The notes: generated from the sequence alone by a model not told the origin. A stretch of DNA of 64,000 bases from Boesenbergia rotunda (GCA_024364735.1 JAGFNQ010006413.1:249781-313780); one strand, 5' to 3'; positions 47,885-60,789 are shown, counted from the first letter of the stretch. Numbers and translations: made by a program.

Positions 47885-49590
47885 GATCGAGTGATTATCC
47901 TAGAAATACAAATTGAGATTATGTGAGAAGATTGATTAAAGAATGTATCAATATACATAAATTAAATCCTATTTATTTTACGAATTGAATCACCCTTATT
48001 ATCAATTCGGGAGATCGTAGGAACATCTCCAAATAGGTTGATATCCAACCATAGATAAGATCCACCATGGCTGTGGCCATCAAGTTTTTCTTATCTATGA
48101 AGGTAGGTAATTATACCGATTACACATCACATATATGTAACTATCACCTTATGCTATCAACTAATTGAATGTTTGCATAAATCATTAGGTTGTTAACTCA
48201 TTAACAAGTATGTATCAATATACATAGCACCTAACTGCACCTCTCTTTACATCGACCTTGGCTGTGGCACAACAAATCGATGCTCCAAGCTTAAGGCTGA
48301 CCCATTAATCAAGAAATAGTTTTAATATTGTTGAAGCTCATTCAACCGTTTAGTCAGGCTTGGATGTGTCCAACAACCAAAACTAAGGATTGACCTCTGA
48401 CTTCAATTATATTATTCATAAACTAATTCCATGGTTTGAACATGTTGAGGTTCAAGTCGAGCATGGATGTGTCCATCAACCCTAACTAGAAACAAAACTC
48501 CGGTTCTAACCATATTAATGGAAGGTGTTAGCCTTAATATTTTGTAAGGGGTGTTTGGGTCTCATTCTTTTCTAAGCACAATCATGACATAAAATTATGT
48601 CATGACTAACGATTTCCTTAATAAAGTATGTATGTGACTTAATTTATCAAGTCTCATGAATTAAATTAGGAACCGGATTTCCTAATTATAATTTCATACT
48701 TTATTAAAGGAATTGTTTTGGAAAACAATTTCCTAAATTGTCATAATTAATTTCGGAAATAATATGTTCAAGACTTTGATTTCTCTAAATCAAATCTTAT
48801 TAAATTAAGAGACAAATCCCTTAATTCAACTACATATTATTTTCATGAAAATTTTATTTAAGAAAACTCTATAGGAAACCATTTTCCTAATTAATTTTGG
48901 AGACAACAATATGTAAGAGCATCACCTCTTCAACATATTTTATTCATAGATTTAATTAATTACAACAAATTATTTTCTAAGGGTGGCTCCCCGAGGCTCA
49001 GATACCCAAAGAAAAGTAATGTGTTGTAAATCCAATTGGACGGCTCCCCGAGGCTCAATCCAAATCAAACATGACAATTTTAATTAAAAATTAGAAAATT
49101 AAATTACAACAACTAACTTTAAATTGGACGGCTCCCCGAGGCTCAATCCAAAATAAAGAATTTTGTTGTCAATTTAAAAACCAATTTAAATTTAATTGTC
49201 AATTAACTGTCCATGAATTTGTCTAGACTTTCTCAAAAGAAAGTGCCCAAAATTACGAGATTTCAAAAATAATTTTTCAGAATAATTGTAAGTTTCTGGT
49301 AAAAAGAAAACTAACATATTTCCAAAAAATGGAAAATTTCTAAAATAGAAAAATTTCCAAAATTTGGAAAGTTTCCAAAGATGGGAAGTTTTCACAATTA
49401 TCATAAAATTTTAGAAACTAGAAAATTTCAAACGTTTGCGAAATTTCATGAAGATTTTCCAAACTTTGAAATTTCTAAATCTAAAATCTATTATAATTTG
49501 AAAGTTTCCATAATTGAAAATTTTTTCCGAAATTGAGATCATGACAAAGTGTTCCGCAAAACAATTATATGATAATGTCGAACACTAACC
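47885..49590 (-). other. Copia-1 untranslated leader
   Basis: About 1.7 kb separates gag from the primer-binding site, long for copia. It carries three GGCTCCCCGAGGCTCA boxes (near 48984, 49041 and 49129) and an A/T-rich tract with repeated TTTCCAAAA units (49250-49540). Both features are shared with copia-2. No open frame of interest was found. Confidence 0.8.
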
Positions 49591-49591
49591 G

Positions 49592-49604
49592 GCTCTGATA
49601 CCAC
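49592..49604 (-). other. Primer-binding site (tRNA-Met), copia-1
   Basis: The plus strand reads GCTCTGATACCAC directly beside the 5' LTR. Confidence 0.92.
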
Positions 49605-51897
49605 TGTTGGGACCGGGTGCATGTTGACAAGGATACGAGTTCGTAAAATTCAAAATTTTTTACGTGCAGCGGAAGAGTTTGCATAAAATAATTTCCTAAA
49701 TTATTTTAACTTCGTATCTAGCATGCAACCCTATGGTGTGTTGACATAATCATAAAATAAAATTTTGCGAAAAGTAAACTAATTTACTTTTATACCTCGC
49801 GTAACTCGAAGAAAAGGGACGAGATCCAACCGTAGCGTCCCTTGGAAGCTCCGCCTCTATTCGCGTCCACGCCGAGTTCTCTTCGGGATGACTTCGCAAA
49901 GTCACGAGTTTTGTGCCGACAAGAACTACTAGATTCTCGGAAGGCACAACTTAGAAGATCAAGAGAGGAATTAAGAAAACTAACCAACGAAGTAACGCAA
50001 TCGAATTCCGGGAAGAGAGGAATCGCTATCCGCTTCTTCTTCTTCGTGTTCGGGTTCTCCTTCTTCTTCTTGAAGCTCACGGCCTCCACCACCTTGGATG
50101 TAGGTTGGGCGCCGGCCCTAGGGGAGCTAGGGTGGGCGCCGGCCCTAAGGGAAGAGAGGGAGAAGGAGGAGAGGAGAGATTAAGAGAGAGAGGGAGAGAA
50201 TAATAAATCTCTTGATTAGGAATAAGGGCTAGCCTTTGTTTCCTTTATATAGTAGCAACTCCTTTGCTAAGTCTCCCTCTAAACCGAATTAACGGAATTA
50301 ACGGAATTAGTTATAAGAAATTTATCTTATAAATTTTCTTATTAATTATTCCGTTTAAACCGAGTCTTTATTATAAACTAATTTATAATAAAACTAATTG
50401 TTCTTCTCTTTAAATTATAGAATAAATTTTTATAAGAAATTTATAAACTTTCTTATTATGAAAAAATCAATTCATAATTGATTTTATAAAATTAAAATAA
50501 ACCAATTCATGGATTATTTTAATCTTCCATAAAAGAATAAATTTCTATAAATTTTATTTATATAAATTTCTTTATACAAATTTATTTATCCATAATTTAT
50601 AAAATAAATCGCACTAGATTTATTTTATTAATTAAACCAAAAATAATTGGTTTTCTCCTCTTATTGTGGCCGACCACCAAAGGGGGTTTTGGCACCCTCT
50701 TTGGCCGGCCAAACCAACCCGAACCGCCGCGAATTAAACTCATTTAATTCGCCCAAAAAGCCTTCAAAAGACTTAGCCATTTTTAGCTTCCATTGCGCCT
50801 CTGACTAACTCAGATTCGACTTATTTCTCTTGATCGGAAAATCCAATTTTCAACTCGTTTTAAATCCCTCGGATTACTCGTAGTGCGTGTGACTAAATAG
50901 GCTTTCGATTTATGTTGGCCGTCTATAATTAACTAATTATAGAACGATCATGAGTGGCACCTAGTAGTACATCATGATCCCCAATTAATCGAAAGATCAA
51001 CGGTTTGACCTCAGAAGAAATTATTCTGAAACCCTTCAGCAGCTCTAATGAATCGTGCCACATTCCCTTCACCACCTTATACCCACTTGGTTCAGGACAC
51101 GGTCAATGGTGTCAGTCCCCACTAGGCTGACTACGTCACACCTAGCCCAAGTAGTGTCTTTCTCGTCCTTTGGATTTCTAATTACTCTCATGTATTTAAG
51201 AGACTCGCACTCTTAACATGATATGCTCTGGCCAGAGGCTTTGAGTAACAATCCGACGATAGGCCTGGGTATACATCTCCTCGCAAGGAGTGGTGAATCC
51301 TTTGTAGGCTGTTCAAACATCTTCGGGCACTTCGGCTTATACCCGATCATCCTGGGTCCACACCTCCTTAGAGATGCTTGCTTAAGATGTCAAAGTATAA
51401 GTCTCCATGACCAAGATGACTTGAACACCGCAAGTCAAAGGAACATCGCACTTAAGCTGCAGTAAGATCTTCATTGACATATCTACATGTAGATTCCCAT
51501 ATGAAGTCTTACAGCTAGTCACTCCAATGAACTAGTTCCCTTAACTAGCATCCATGTTTATCTCCGGACATCCCAATGTCACCAGCCAGTGAGAATCAGC
51601 TGAATAGAGAATAACCCATGCTAGTCTCAACAGAATTGATAATGTCCGTATTTATCAATTCATCGACTAGGGATATTTCCAACAATTCACATTTGCACAT
51701 TTAGAGATAATCACTAGTTGTGATCCCATCACAAATTCTCTTATGCTGTGAATTGTATGGCGGACATTCAGTATATGAGTTTAAGATCCCAATCAAATAC
51801 AAACATGTATACTCAAATAGTGAATTATCATTTATTAAAATAAATGTTTACAATCATAAGGCGATTGCCTTAGGACACTTCTCTCATATCACTAACA
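49605..51897 (-). repeat. 5' LTR of copia-1
   Basis: TGTTGGGACCGGG to ATCACTAACA, nearly identical to the other LTR. Confidence 0.93.
50243..50252 (-). promoter_or_regulatory. TATA box, copia-1 5' LTR
   Basis: The minus strand reads CTATATAAAG. This is the likely promoter for the copia-1 genomic transcript. Confidence 0.62.
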
Positions 51898-54304
51898 CTG
51901 TGGCTATGCAAATATGACGCCCAGCACTCGTGGCGATGCATGGATGATGCATGCATGACTGGAGACGGGCTTAGACCTCAGGGGAGCCGATGGTCTCCAT
52001 CATGATAATAGCATCGAGCTCATAGCTCAATCAAACCAGAAACCTGACTGCGTGATGGGCTCAAACCCTGGGGGGCCAATGGTCGCCAGTATGCAATCAT
52101 ACAGAGCCTATAACTCAGTATGCAACCTAGAGGGTAAAGTATGTTAATGACACCCTCCTCACTAATCAGATCCTCAACCATAGGCCGGTAGGAAAAGTAT
52201 AGGTCCAACACATGTATCCAGATCTAACCATTCTACCCTAGGTATCCATGCAAGGTATATCTAGGAATCAATCCAACTACAGATACAAAGTGCCCTATTA
52301 CTGTATCTAAACACATATGTACGCATGGCAAATATCGAGATTGTATAGAACTAAACAGGAGTCATCTAAACAACAAATATCTGATCATCTTACACAAAGG
52401 CAGGTACAGCGTATTAACTTACTATTATCTATAACAAACTATGCATAATAGTAAGACAATATCTAAAATGATAAGTCAGGGGCACCCGCCTCAAAGTAGG
52501 AGTAGTCCGTATCAAATAACAACCTTCCGTCTAGAAGTCCAAAAGCAATCAATGTCCTGTACCAAAAGATATAGTTTAGCTATCATACCAACTGATACTA
52601 ATCAAACTACGTACTCAGTCGTGTTAGGATTAACCCAACTATCTCAATTAGGCTTAATTCCGCGAAGCTAAACCCAAACCTAACCACTCCAAGAACCATT
52701 CTTGGAACCTACCACTAAAACATCACATAAACCTCCTACTATAACAAATGATAAAACCTCACAAGGTCCAACTACCATCAGACAAATCTAAGGCATTATA
52801 CAACAAGGTACCAAATCAAACATCCAAACTCTTAAGAAGATCAAAGCATATAGCACATTGGAGAAACCCAACACAGCTTCATCCATTCCAATCAACTTAC
52901 CACTTATCCCAGCTCCAACAGAAGCACATAGCACGATTCAATTCCAAAATCCAAAACAGATCAAATTCCACTTCGAAACAGTAATCTCCCAAAAACAAGA
53001 CAGATATGCCATCATGGGGAAATTACACTAATACAAATCCAACAAGAAATACTCCTACAGAATAGCAAAGAGATCAACCTTCCATCCAATCCCACAATAG
53101 AACCATCCTTCCATAAGACTGCCATCACAGAATAAAGATCCAACCATCACACTACACTGATCTACTAAAATGTTCAAATTCCACAAATCAAAACCCTGTG
53201 CTACGCATCATCATCCACCTCATTGGCTAAGGTAACAGATTTATTCACCATGTTAGTTTCAATATAGATAAAAGGAAATGTATCAACAATCACCAGTTTA
53301 TCCAAACTGAAACAACCTTAAACATAGCATAAGATTTACCTTACAAGCCACATCTAACGATCAACGACAATGACATCAATGATACAAGGAGAAACCACAG
53401 AGAAATCAACTCATTCAAAACTAACCAAATAGCTCAAAATAGAGACAACAACAAATCAAAACAATTCTATCTTCAGTTCATCCAACACTAATGCTGAAGG
53501 AACCAATCCTTACCTGATAAAGTACCAAAAGAGCTCCCTTGCTCCAAATCTGGCGAAGTTAGCTATTGAACCAGGGAATCCCTTCGTCCTGGCAGCCCCT
53601 CATGAACCCGGGATCCATTCCATGTACTTGATAGCAAATTGCAGCAGGGGAAGGGAAAATCGATCCCTAGATAGATCCAGAGATGATATCACCATCTCGG
53701 CACAGCACAAAATCGATCCCCAGAGGGCAAAGTTGAGATTCAAAGAATCGAGTGCTTACCTAGATGAAGGCAACCACACACAACCCTAGCTACTCCCAAT
53801 CGTCATACCTCACTCTTCCCAATCCTTGCACGCGACGATTGCCCGAAATGGGGAGATGACGGGAAGGGGTGGAAGTGTTTCCTCGAGCTCTCGGCGATCC
53901 GAAATGGAACGGGAGGTCGGCGCGTGGATGTGGCGAGAACGATCGGCGCATCAGGCAGAAGGAATTTGGGGGAAGAGAAGTTGATGTCGTCGATTGTGGG
54001 CTAGGGCTCGCGGGCGAAGTAGAAGAGATGAAGAGAAGGGATCGGGTGTGGCAGCTGTGGCTAGGTCATGCGTAGGAGAGAAAGGGAGGCTGCAGGATTT
54101 GTATCAGGGTTATTTTGCATTTAACCCCCTCTGACTTTGACAAATCCCACCCAAGCCCTTAATAGTTAATGCATAATTGCAAATCAACCCTTAAAACTTA
54201 AGTTTCAAAGCAATTTTAGCCTTAAGTTTCAATTTAGGTCTCTCAAACCCTAAATCTTCTTCCGAAAAATTTTCTGGATCACATCAAAAGTGTCGGATTT
54301 AACA
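51898..54304 (-). repeat. 5' LTR of element B, second piece
   Basis: It begins with the CTGTG duplication and the rest of the interrupted minisatellite unit and ends GTCGGATTTAACA. No host gene is present; the frames at 52441-52671, 52748-52984 and 53869-54075 lie in LTR sequence. Confidence 0.88.
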
Positions 54305-54612
54305 AAAATCCACTAAGAACGACGGAATACAAAGTCGGCAACTCTCATACCATAATAAAGTAAAGAGAAGTAGAGAGAAAAGGGAGGTAGAGAAAAGAAA
54401 GAAGAGATAACCAAATACTTTCTTGATTGATTTACTCAACTTGTCTATGAGATACACAATTTATAGGGACCTTAGAATACTTAGTCAAATAAAAAATTAA
54501 TAACGAAACAGTTAATTAACAGATTTATAAATCTGTTAATTAACATATTAATAAGAAAATATCTAATAAATATTAACGGATTAAACAGAATTCGGGTCAC
54601 CAAATTCTAACA
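54305..54612 (-). repeat. 3' LTR of element F, partial
   Basis: It matches 56278-56587 and is cut on the left by element B. A 4-base difference occurs in the TTTATAAATCTG / TTTATAAAGAATCTG segment. Confidence 0.9.
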
Positions 54613-54691
54613 ATCTCCACCTTGACGCGAATTCCACAAATCTTCAAATGAACATTCTCCACCTTTTCCACAAAAGTCCCACTGGCAAATC

Positions 54692-56129
54692 TCAGCATCT
54701 AGCATCAACCAAGTCCAAGTAATGCTTTGTCCTCTCATGAAACATCTTATCCTTTGTGAGGAAAATAACACTCTGATTATCACAAAAGACTGTAGTAATC
54801 TGTAAGTCTTCGCTAAGCTCACTGAAGAGTCCTTTAAGCCAAATAGCTTCCTTACAAGCTTTCCGTAAATGATCTTCTTTTATCACCTTGTGACGGCAAC
54901 ATCACCTATTATTGTGGATCCCTGCAGAACATATAAACTGGCGGTTCTCCTTAGTCCCTTCATCACAACAAAAGACCCTTTACTGACCTTCACAGCTCCA
55001 CCTTCACCAGTGTACTTGTACCCTTTAGAATCAAGAACACTCAAAGAGATCATATTTCTCTTCAAATCAGGAACGTGCCTCACATTACCAAGTGTCTGAA
55101 TGACACCATCAAATATCTTAATTTTGACCGTACCAATACCAGCAATTCTGCAAGATGTATTATTACCCATCAAAATGACACTACTCAAAACTATTTCATA
55201 TGTTGAAAACTAGTCCCAATTGGGACACATATGAAACGTACAACCAGAATCAAGAATCCATTCCTCACTCTGCTTCAAATCAACATCAGAGCCAACGAGA
55301 AGTTCACCATCACTGTAATTTTCGGCAACATCAGCCTCACCAAACTTCTCTGATTGTTTTTTCCTCGAATTTTCACCTGCCCTTTTATTCTTATTCTGCA
55401 GCTTGTAACATTCTGATTTGATGTGACCCTTCTTCTTGCAATAATTACAGATCTTATCGCTATTTTTGGATTTCGATCTGCCCCTGATATTACCATCAGA
55501 GTCCTCCTGAGTCCTTCCTCGAATAATAAGACCCTCACTCTGAGTCTCAGATTCTTCGACAAGCTGTTTCATTTTCTCTTTTGAGAATAATGAATCATAA
55601 ACTTCATTCAAAGTAAGAGTATCACGACTATAAAAATAGTATCTCTAAAAGCCGTATATGATGAGGGTAAAGAACACAGTAAGATTAATGCTAAATCTTC
55701 ATCGTCATATTTGACCTCCAAAGCCTCTAAGTCAGAGACAATTTCCTTAAACACGGTCAAGTGATCTCTTAATGATGTACCTTCTGTCATGCGATGAGAA
55801 TACAAACGTTATTTCAGACCCAGTTTGCTCGTAAGACTTTTTCTCATGCACAACTGCTCCAGTTTTAGCCATAATGCAGGAGCGGATTTCTCCTTCAAAA
55901 CATCCTGTAAAATCTCATTCGATAGGTGAAGGTAGATCTGAAATAGAGCTTTTCGATCCTTACGTTCCTTTTCCTCCTTTGTCCATGTCGAGGGCATGTT
56001 GTCTATCCCGAATAGTGCGTCGTCCAAGTCCATATGCGCTAGCACCGCTCGCATCTTAACCTGCCACAGCGTAAATTTGGTGTTGCGATCCAAAAGCGGA
56101 ATATCATACTTCATGCTTACCGTTGTCAT
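54692..56129 (-). pseudogene. Element F gag, protease, pre-integrase and RNase H remnant
   Basis: Gag starts at 56129 (MTTVSMKYDIPLLDRNTKFT) and reads through the UBN2 capsid domain (LWQVKMRAVLAHMDLDDALF). Frame breaks occur near 55807 and 55610. A CCHC zinc knuckle (CNYCKKKGHIKSEC), the protease site (WILDSGCTFHMCPNWD) and the pre-integrase domain (RHVPDLKRNMISLSVLDSKG) follow. At about 54885 the sequence passes directly into RNase H (ACKEAIWLKGLFSEL, then FCDNQSVIFLTKD) in another frame. Integrase core and reverse transcriptase are therefore deleted. Stops occur between protease and pre-integrase. Confidence 0.88.
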
Positions 56130-56175
56130 TAATCCCGTTTGAAATCCTCAAAACTAACCTTGCTCTGATACCACT

Positions 56176-56587
56176 TGTTACGAGATTAGAACGAAAAAAT
56201 GGCAACATGAACAATAGAGAACACACCAGATTTACGTGGAAAACCCTTGACGGGAAAAAACCACGGGCAAAGGAGGAAAATCCACTAAGAACGACGTAAT
56301 ACAAAGTCGGCAACTCTCATACCATAATAAAGTAAAGAGAAGTAGAGAGAAAAGGGAGGTAGAGAAAAGAAAGAAGAGATAACCAAATACTTTCTTGATT
56401 GATTTACTCAACTTGTCTATGAGATACACAATTTATAGGAACCTTAGAATACTTAGTCAAATAAAAAATATATAACGAAACAGTTAATTAACAGATTTAT
56501 AAAGAATCTGTTAATTAACATATTAATAAGAAAATATCTAATAAATATTAACGGATTAAACAGAATTCGGGTCACCAAATTCTAACA
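56176..56587 (-). repeat. 5' LTR of element F
   Basis: TGTTACGAGATTAG to CCAAATTCTAACA, 412 bp, beside the primer-binding site. It contains an inverted repeat around CAGTTAATTAACAG. Confidence 0.9.
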
Positions 56588-59460
56588 ATTTTCATCTCTA
56601 TAACTTTCATCTTCTACTCATGTGTCTAAGTCATAGTCTAACATTCAACACTATATAACATAGCAGGTCTAACTATCATTTTGTAGAACTTTCCTTTAAG
56701 TTTTAGAGGTACTTTACGATGACATAAAACACCTGACGTTAATCTTCATTTCAACCATCATGTTTGCGTTCTATATGAGACATCTCTTTCAATCCCTCCA
56801 TTATTTTGGAAAAATGATCCTAAATACTTAAAACTCTCAGTTTCAGAAACCTCATCATCTCCTATCTTAACAATTATCTCATTACGTTTAATATTGATAA
56901 ACTTAAATTCTATATATTTTGTCTTTACTTTATTAAAGCCAAAACCTTTTACTTTTAGTATTTCCCCCAAGATTTGAATTTAGCATTTACTCTTTTACGT
57001 GTCTCATTTATCAAAATAATATCATCGGCAAAGAATATACATTATGCTATTGTATCTTGAATGTGTCCAGTAAGTTCGTCCATGATTAGTGTAAAAAGAT
57101 AGGGATTTAGAGTTGATCCTTGATATAACCCTATCCTTATTGGAAATGCTTCAATTAATTCGCTTGAAGTCTTCACCCTGGTCGTTACATTCTCATATAT
57201 ATCTTTAATTAGTTCAAGATATGTTATACTAACACCTATCTTTTCTAGAATTCTTCATATAATTTCTCTTGGGACCCTATCATAAACTTTTTTAAGTCAA
57301 TGAATATCATGTATAGATCTTATTTTTGCTTTTGATACTTTTCAATTAGTTGTCTGAGAAGATATATAGCTTCTATTGTCGACCTTCTAGGCATAAAACC
57401 AAATTGATTTTCGGTCATCATGATCTTCTTCCTTAATTATTTTTCTATTATTCTTTCTCAAAGTTTTATGGTATGACTTATTAGTTTAATACTACTATAG
57501 TTTGTACAATTTTGTGCGTCTCATTTGTTCTTATATAAGGGAATTAGAGTACTTACCCTCTATTGATTAAGCATATTTTTTGTTTTCAATATTATATTAA
57601 ATAATTTTGTAAGTCATTCAATACCTTGTTTTCTAAGCACTTCCATACTTTTACTGGGATATCATCTGGTCCCACAATATTTCTATTTTGTATCCATTTT
57701 AAAGCTTGTTCTACTTCTAAAGTTTAAATTCTACGATAAAAAAATTAAATTTTAATACTCATTTGACCTACTTAAATTGCCTAAGTTAAGTTGCTCACCT
57801 AAACTTTCATAAAAAGTTGAAGAAAATATATTATCCACCATTTTTTTATTTCTCCATTATTTACTAATATCATATTACATTCATCTTTAAAATATTTTAT
57901 TTTGCTAAGATATCTTGTTTTTATCTCTCATTTTAGCTATTGTATAAATATCTCTGTCCCTTCTTTTGTATCCAAGTTTCGATCTAATTATTCAAAAATA
58001 TTATTTTTTTGCTCTATTCACTATTTTCTTAACCTCTTTCTTGGTTATTGGATATTTTTTTATGTTTTCCTTATTCTTACAAATATATAATTTCTTATAG
58101 GTTACTCATTTTTCTTTCATTTTCTCTTGTACTTTCTCATTCCATCACCATGATTCCTTACTTGGTAATGCATGCCTCTTTGTCTAACTAAGTACACTTT
58201 TGGCTATTATTTTCAACTTTGATATCATCTTATCCTATGTTGTATTAGAGTTATTGTATATTTCACCTAATTCTTGTACTCCTACATTCTCCTTATAAAT
58301 ATGTTTTAGTTCCCATCTTTTAACTTCCACCACTTAATTCTATTAGTTGTATATATTTTTCTTCTATTGATACTATGATTAAGGCGTATATTTAACACTA
58401 CTAACCTATGTTAGATAGTTAAGCTTTCTTTAGGGATGATCTTACAATCCTTACAAATTTTTCTATCCCTCTTACTAATCATAAAAAAGTTAATTAGTGA
58501 TTTATTATTCTCACTTTTGAATGTGACCAAGTGTTTTTTTAAATATTAGTTAATATAAGGTCATATGCTAACGCAAAATTCAATATAGTTTTCCCTTCTT
58601 CATGTCTTGTTCTAAACTCATAACCCTCATGTACCCTCTCACATTCTCATTTTTTACTCCGACATGTCCATTTAAATCGTCTTCTATTAAAATTATTTCA
58701 TCCCAAAATCTTAATTTAGTTTCTTCATCTAATCCTACTTGAGATGTATATATGCTAATTACATATACAACTTCTTTCACTAATACTCTCTTGAGAGCTA
58801 TTATTTTATCCCATTTCTAACTACTCCAACAATTTTGTTTTTTAAAGAACTATCTAAAAAATATCTACTCTTTCTTATTTTACTCTTTCCTATATACCAT
58901 ATCTTAAAATATGAGTTTTCTATTATTTTTACCATCTTATCTTACCATCTAATATCTTATGCACACAAAATACTAATTCTTTTTTTAATTATCGTATCTA
59001 CTACCTTTATTGCTTTACTAGTGAGGGTTACTATTTTTCATGTTGCAAATCTTAGACAATTAGCTTTTCTATAATATTTGTTTTTATCCCACCTATAATG
59101 TGAAAACTCTTGGTTATTTAATTAATACTACATCCAAGTTTCTTATGAAGATGTAACGACTCTTGCCACTACATTATAGTCAGACTTTGCAATGTAAACT
59201 CTTGTATATTTAGTACTACATCCAAATTTTGGAGATATAGTTGTCATTGCCAAGATGTTATAGTTAGGTCTTGCAATGCGTTCCTTCCAAGAACAATCTA
59301 ACATTAACATAATAGTTTAATGGATCCATTAATTGAGTATTTGTCATAGTTTTATACTAGTTGACAAGCTAATGTAACCCTCTTCCTTTATCTAGATTTG
59401 AAACCGAATATGATTGGGTCGTCACGAGTAAAGTTGACTATATATATCACAAATTTAAGG
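56588..59460 (-). mobile_element. RTE-clade LINE, degenerate
   Basis: On the minus strand, from right to left, the order is an untranslated region (about 59460-59080), an endonuclease and a reverse transcriptase. The 3' tail is cut off by element F at 56588. The match to RTE-type plant LINEs rests on the endonuclease and reverse transcriptase motifs listed for the gene. Many stops and frameshifts show that it is the oldest element on this side. Confidence 0.85.
56640..59075 (-). pseudogene. RTE LINE endonuclease/reverse transcriptase pseudogene
   Basis: The endonuclease start is near 59075 (VVDTIIKKRISILCA, with stops around it), then VISIYTSQVGLDEETKLRFW and DDLNGHVG at 58580-58780 with a deletion between them. 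Reverse transcriptase motifs follow: NQFGFMP near 57400, KKVYDRVPREII near 57290, YQGSTLNPYLFTLIMDELTG near 57110, the catalytic FADDIILINET near 57025, and the C-terminal KYLGSFFQNNGGIERDVSYR at 56758-56970. Motif order is that of RTE elements. The enzyme would nick target DNA and copy the LINE RNA at the nick. More than ten frame breaks rule out activity. Confidence 0.87.
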
Positions 59461-60039
59461 CCCCGTGTGCAAACAGTGAGTAAGGAAATAACAATATATC
59501 GTTGATGGAGTTGATTCCAATTTCCAATTTCCTATTTCGATATTAATCAGAGCCCGTTCTGAAAAGAATCTGAAAGCAGAAGATACATTAAAATACATAA
59601 CATTTTCAAAATCATACGCAGTAGAGATGGCTAGATATATATCATATCAAAATATTACATTTTATATAGATAATACCATATAATACCATAATACCGTATC
59701 AAAAATTTTAATATATCAAAATATCGATATATTTCAATATATGATGATAGAGTAAATATGGTATATCAAAAATGAAGAGAAGTGAAAATGAGAATGTTAA
59801 GTCAAATTTGCACAGACTAGAGAAAAATGATAAGGTAACTAAGTGTGTTCTGATAAGGACTCAACCAAATACAATGTCCCATATAACTCTTACAATCCTA
59901 AGTTTGTACCTTGAATTGGAACAAAGGATGCAATGTATCAAGAGAAAGATATATACATTGACTTAAATGCACCGTACATTTTGCGAAACGAGCATCAAAC
60001 CAGATTAACTTAGGTCGGATGTTTATGCAATTACAGATT
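59461..60039. other. AT-rich stretch with no gene
   Basis: The region 59640-59770 is a run of ATATCAAAATAT / ATACCATAATACC-like short repeats. Nothing else was recognised. It may be the original LINE target or decayed transposon DNA. Confidence 0.6.
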
Positions 60040-60765
60040 TACTCAACCAAATGAATTCAATATTTCATATTAACTCATTTTAACATGACCATACATTTTA
60101 GTACTTCTACTTGATCATGAGATTCACAAATATCACTCCCGTCATATGGAAGAGATAAATTCTATTTACATCACTTACATCCCTCTGCATAATTTATTGC
60201 ACACCTAGAGATCGACTTCATAGTCTACCCTATTACAGATGACGTTTGCCGATACCAAAGTACATATGTCCTTATGTAGGGAACCGTGGTGATTTCAGGT
60301 CTAAGGACTATTCATACCAATAGTCACTATGAGAAAGTTTATAACAGTCATACGACGATCCATGAATCATTTTCATGGCGGATTAATTTTGTACATATTC
60401 TGTAATATATATCCATGTGTTAATTTGATATTCTATATTCATGACTTGTGAGATTAAGTTATCAATTGACTTATATACTAATCTCAGTGCATTAATATTG
60501 TCCTTGTATATTAATACTTGACTAAGAATAGTTAAGAGTAGTATTCTATATATATCTACATCCTCCTGTTATCAACAAATTGATATGATGTAGATTAGAA
60601 CTTACTATCCTAGGTCATGATTATACTTATTCATCTGGCACAGTTATGAAATAGATATAATAACCATAAACTTTATCTTTTATTAATCAAATATTATAAA
60701 AAAAATTTTAGTCAATTATCTCATAATTAATTCTAGGACTAATACTAATATCTACGTCATTTAAA
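60040..60765. mobile_element. Decayed copia LTR remnant
   Basis: Several phrases in order (TATCACTCCCGTCATATGGA, TCCCTCTGCATAATTTATTG, CAGATGACGTTTGCCGATAC, TCATACGACGATCCATGAAT, TACATCCTCCTGTTATCAAC) match, from memory, a plant copia LTR type with long U3 blocks. No terminus, primer-binding site or coding part was found, so it may be a solo or partial LTR. Confidence 0.5.
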
Positions 60766-60789
60766 TTCACATTATTGGAGTTTTTTGTG

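Larger units (their letters stand above)
41738..51897 (-). mobile_element. Copia-1: structurally complete long-LTR copia retrotransposon
   Basis: Two LTRs (2292 and 2293 bp), a polypurine tract, gag-pol, a 1.7-kb leader, a primer-binding site and a 5-bp target duplication CTGTG (41733-41737 and 51898-51902) are present. Removing the element restores an unbroken minisatellite unit of element B. By eye the LTRs differ at roughly 18 positions (about 99.2% identity), so the insertion is recent. The pol frame is broken, so this copy must have moved with help or been inactivated since. Confidence 0.93.
36841..54304 (-). mobile_element. Element B: non-coding LTR element, relative of A, interrupted by copia-1
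   Basis: It has a partial left LTR (36841-39024), a 1571-bp interior, a primer-binding site and a right LTR (40596-41737 plus 51898-54304). The ends match element A (TGTCACGC(C/T)(C/T)CGAGACC and TTTAACA) and the interiors are alike. The shared part of its two LTRs differs at only about a dozen positions by eye over 2.18 kb, so it is young. The right flank aaaat (54305-54309) fits a target duplication inside the LTR of element F. Confidence 0.85.
54305..56587 (-). mobile_element. Element F: internally deleted Tork/TNT1-like copia
   Basis: A partial 3' LTR (54305-54612), a polypurine tract (AAGGTGGAGAT on the minus strand), a 1.56-kb interior, a primer-binding site (CTCTGATACCAC on the plus strand near 56163) and a 412-bp 5' LTR (56176-56587) are present. 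The interior jumps from the pre-integrase region to RNase H. Element B sits in its 3' LTR, and F itself sits in the LINE. Confidence 0.88.

Noticed and set aside
57902..59074. Hydrophobic plus-strand frames suggesting membrane proteins
   Set aside because: They are the T-rich complement of the A-rich degenerate LINE coding strand.
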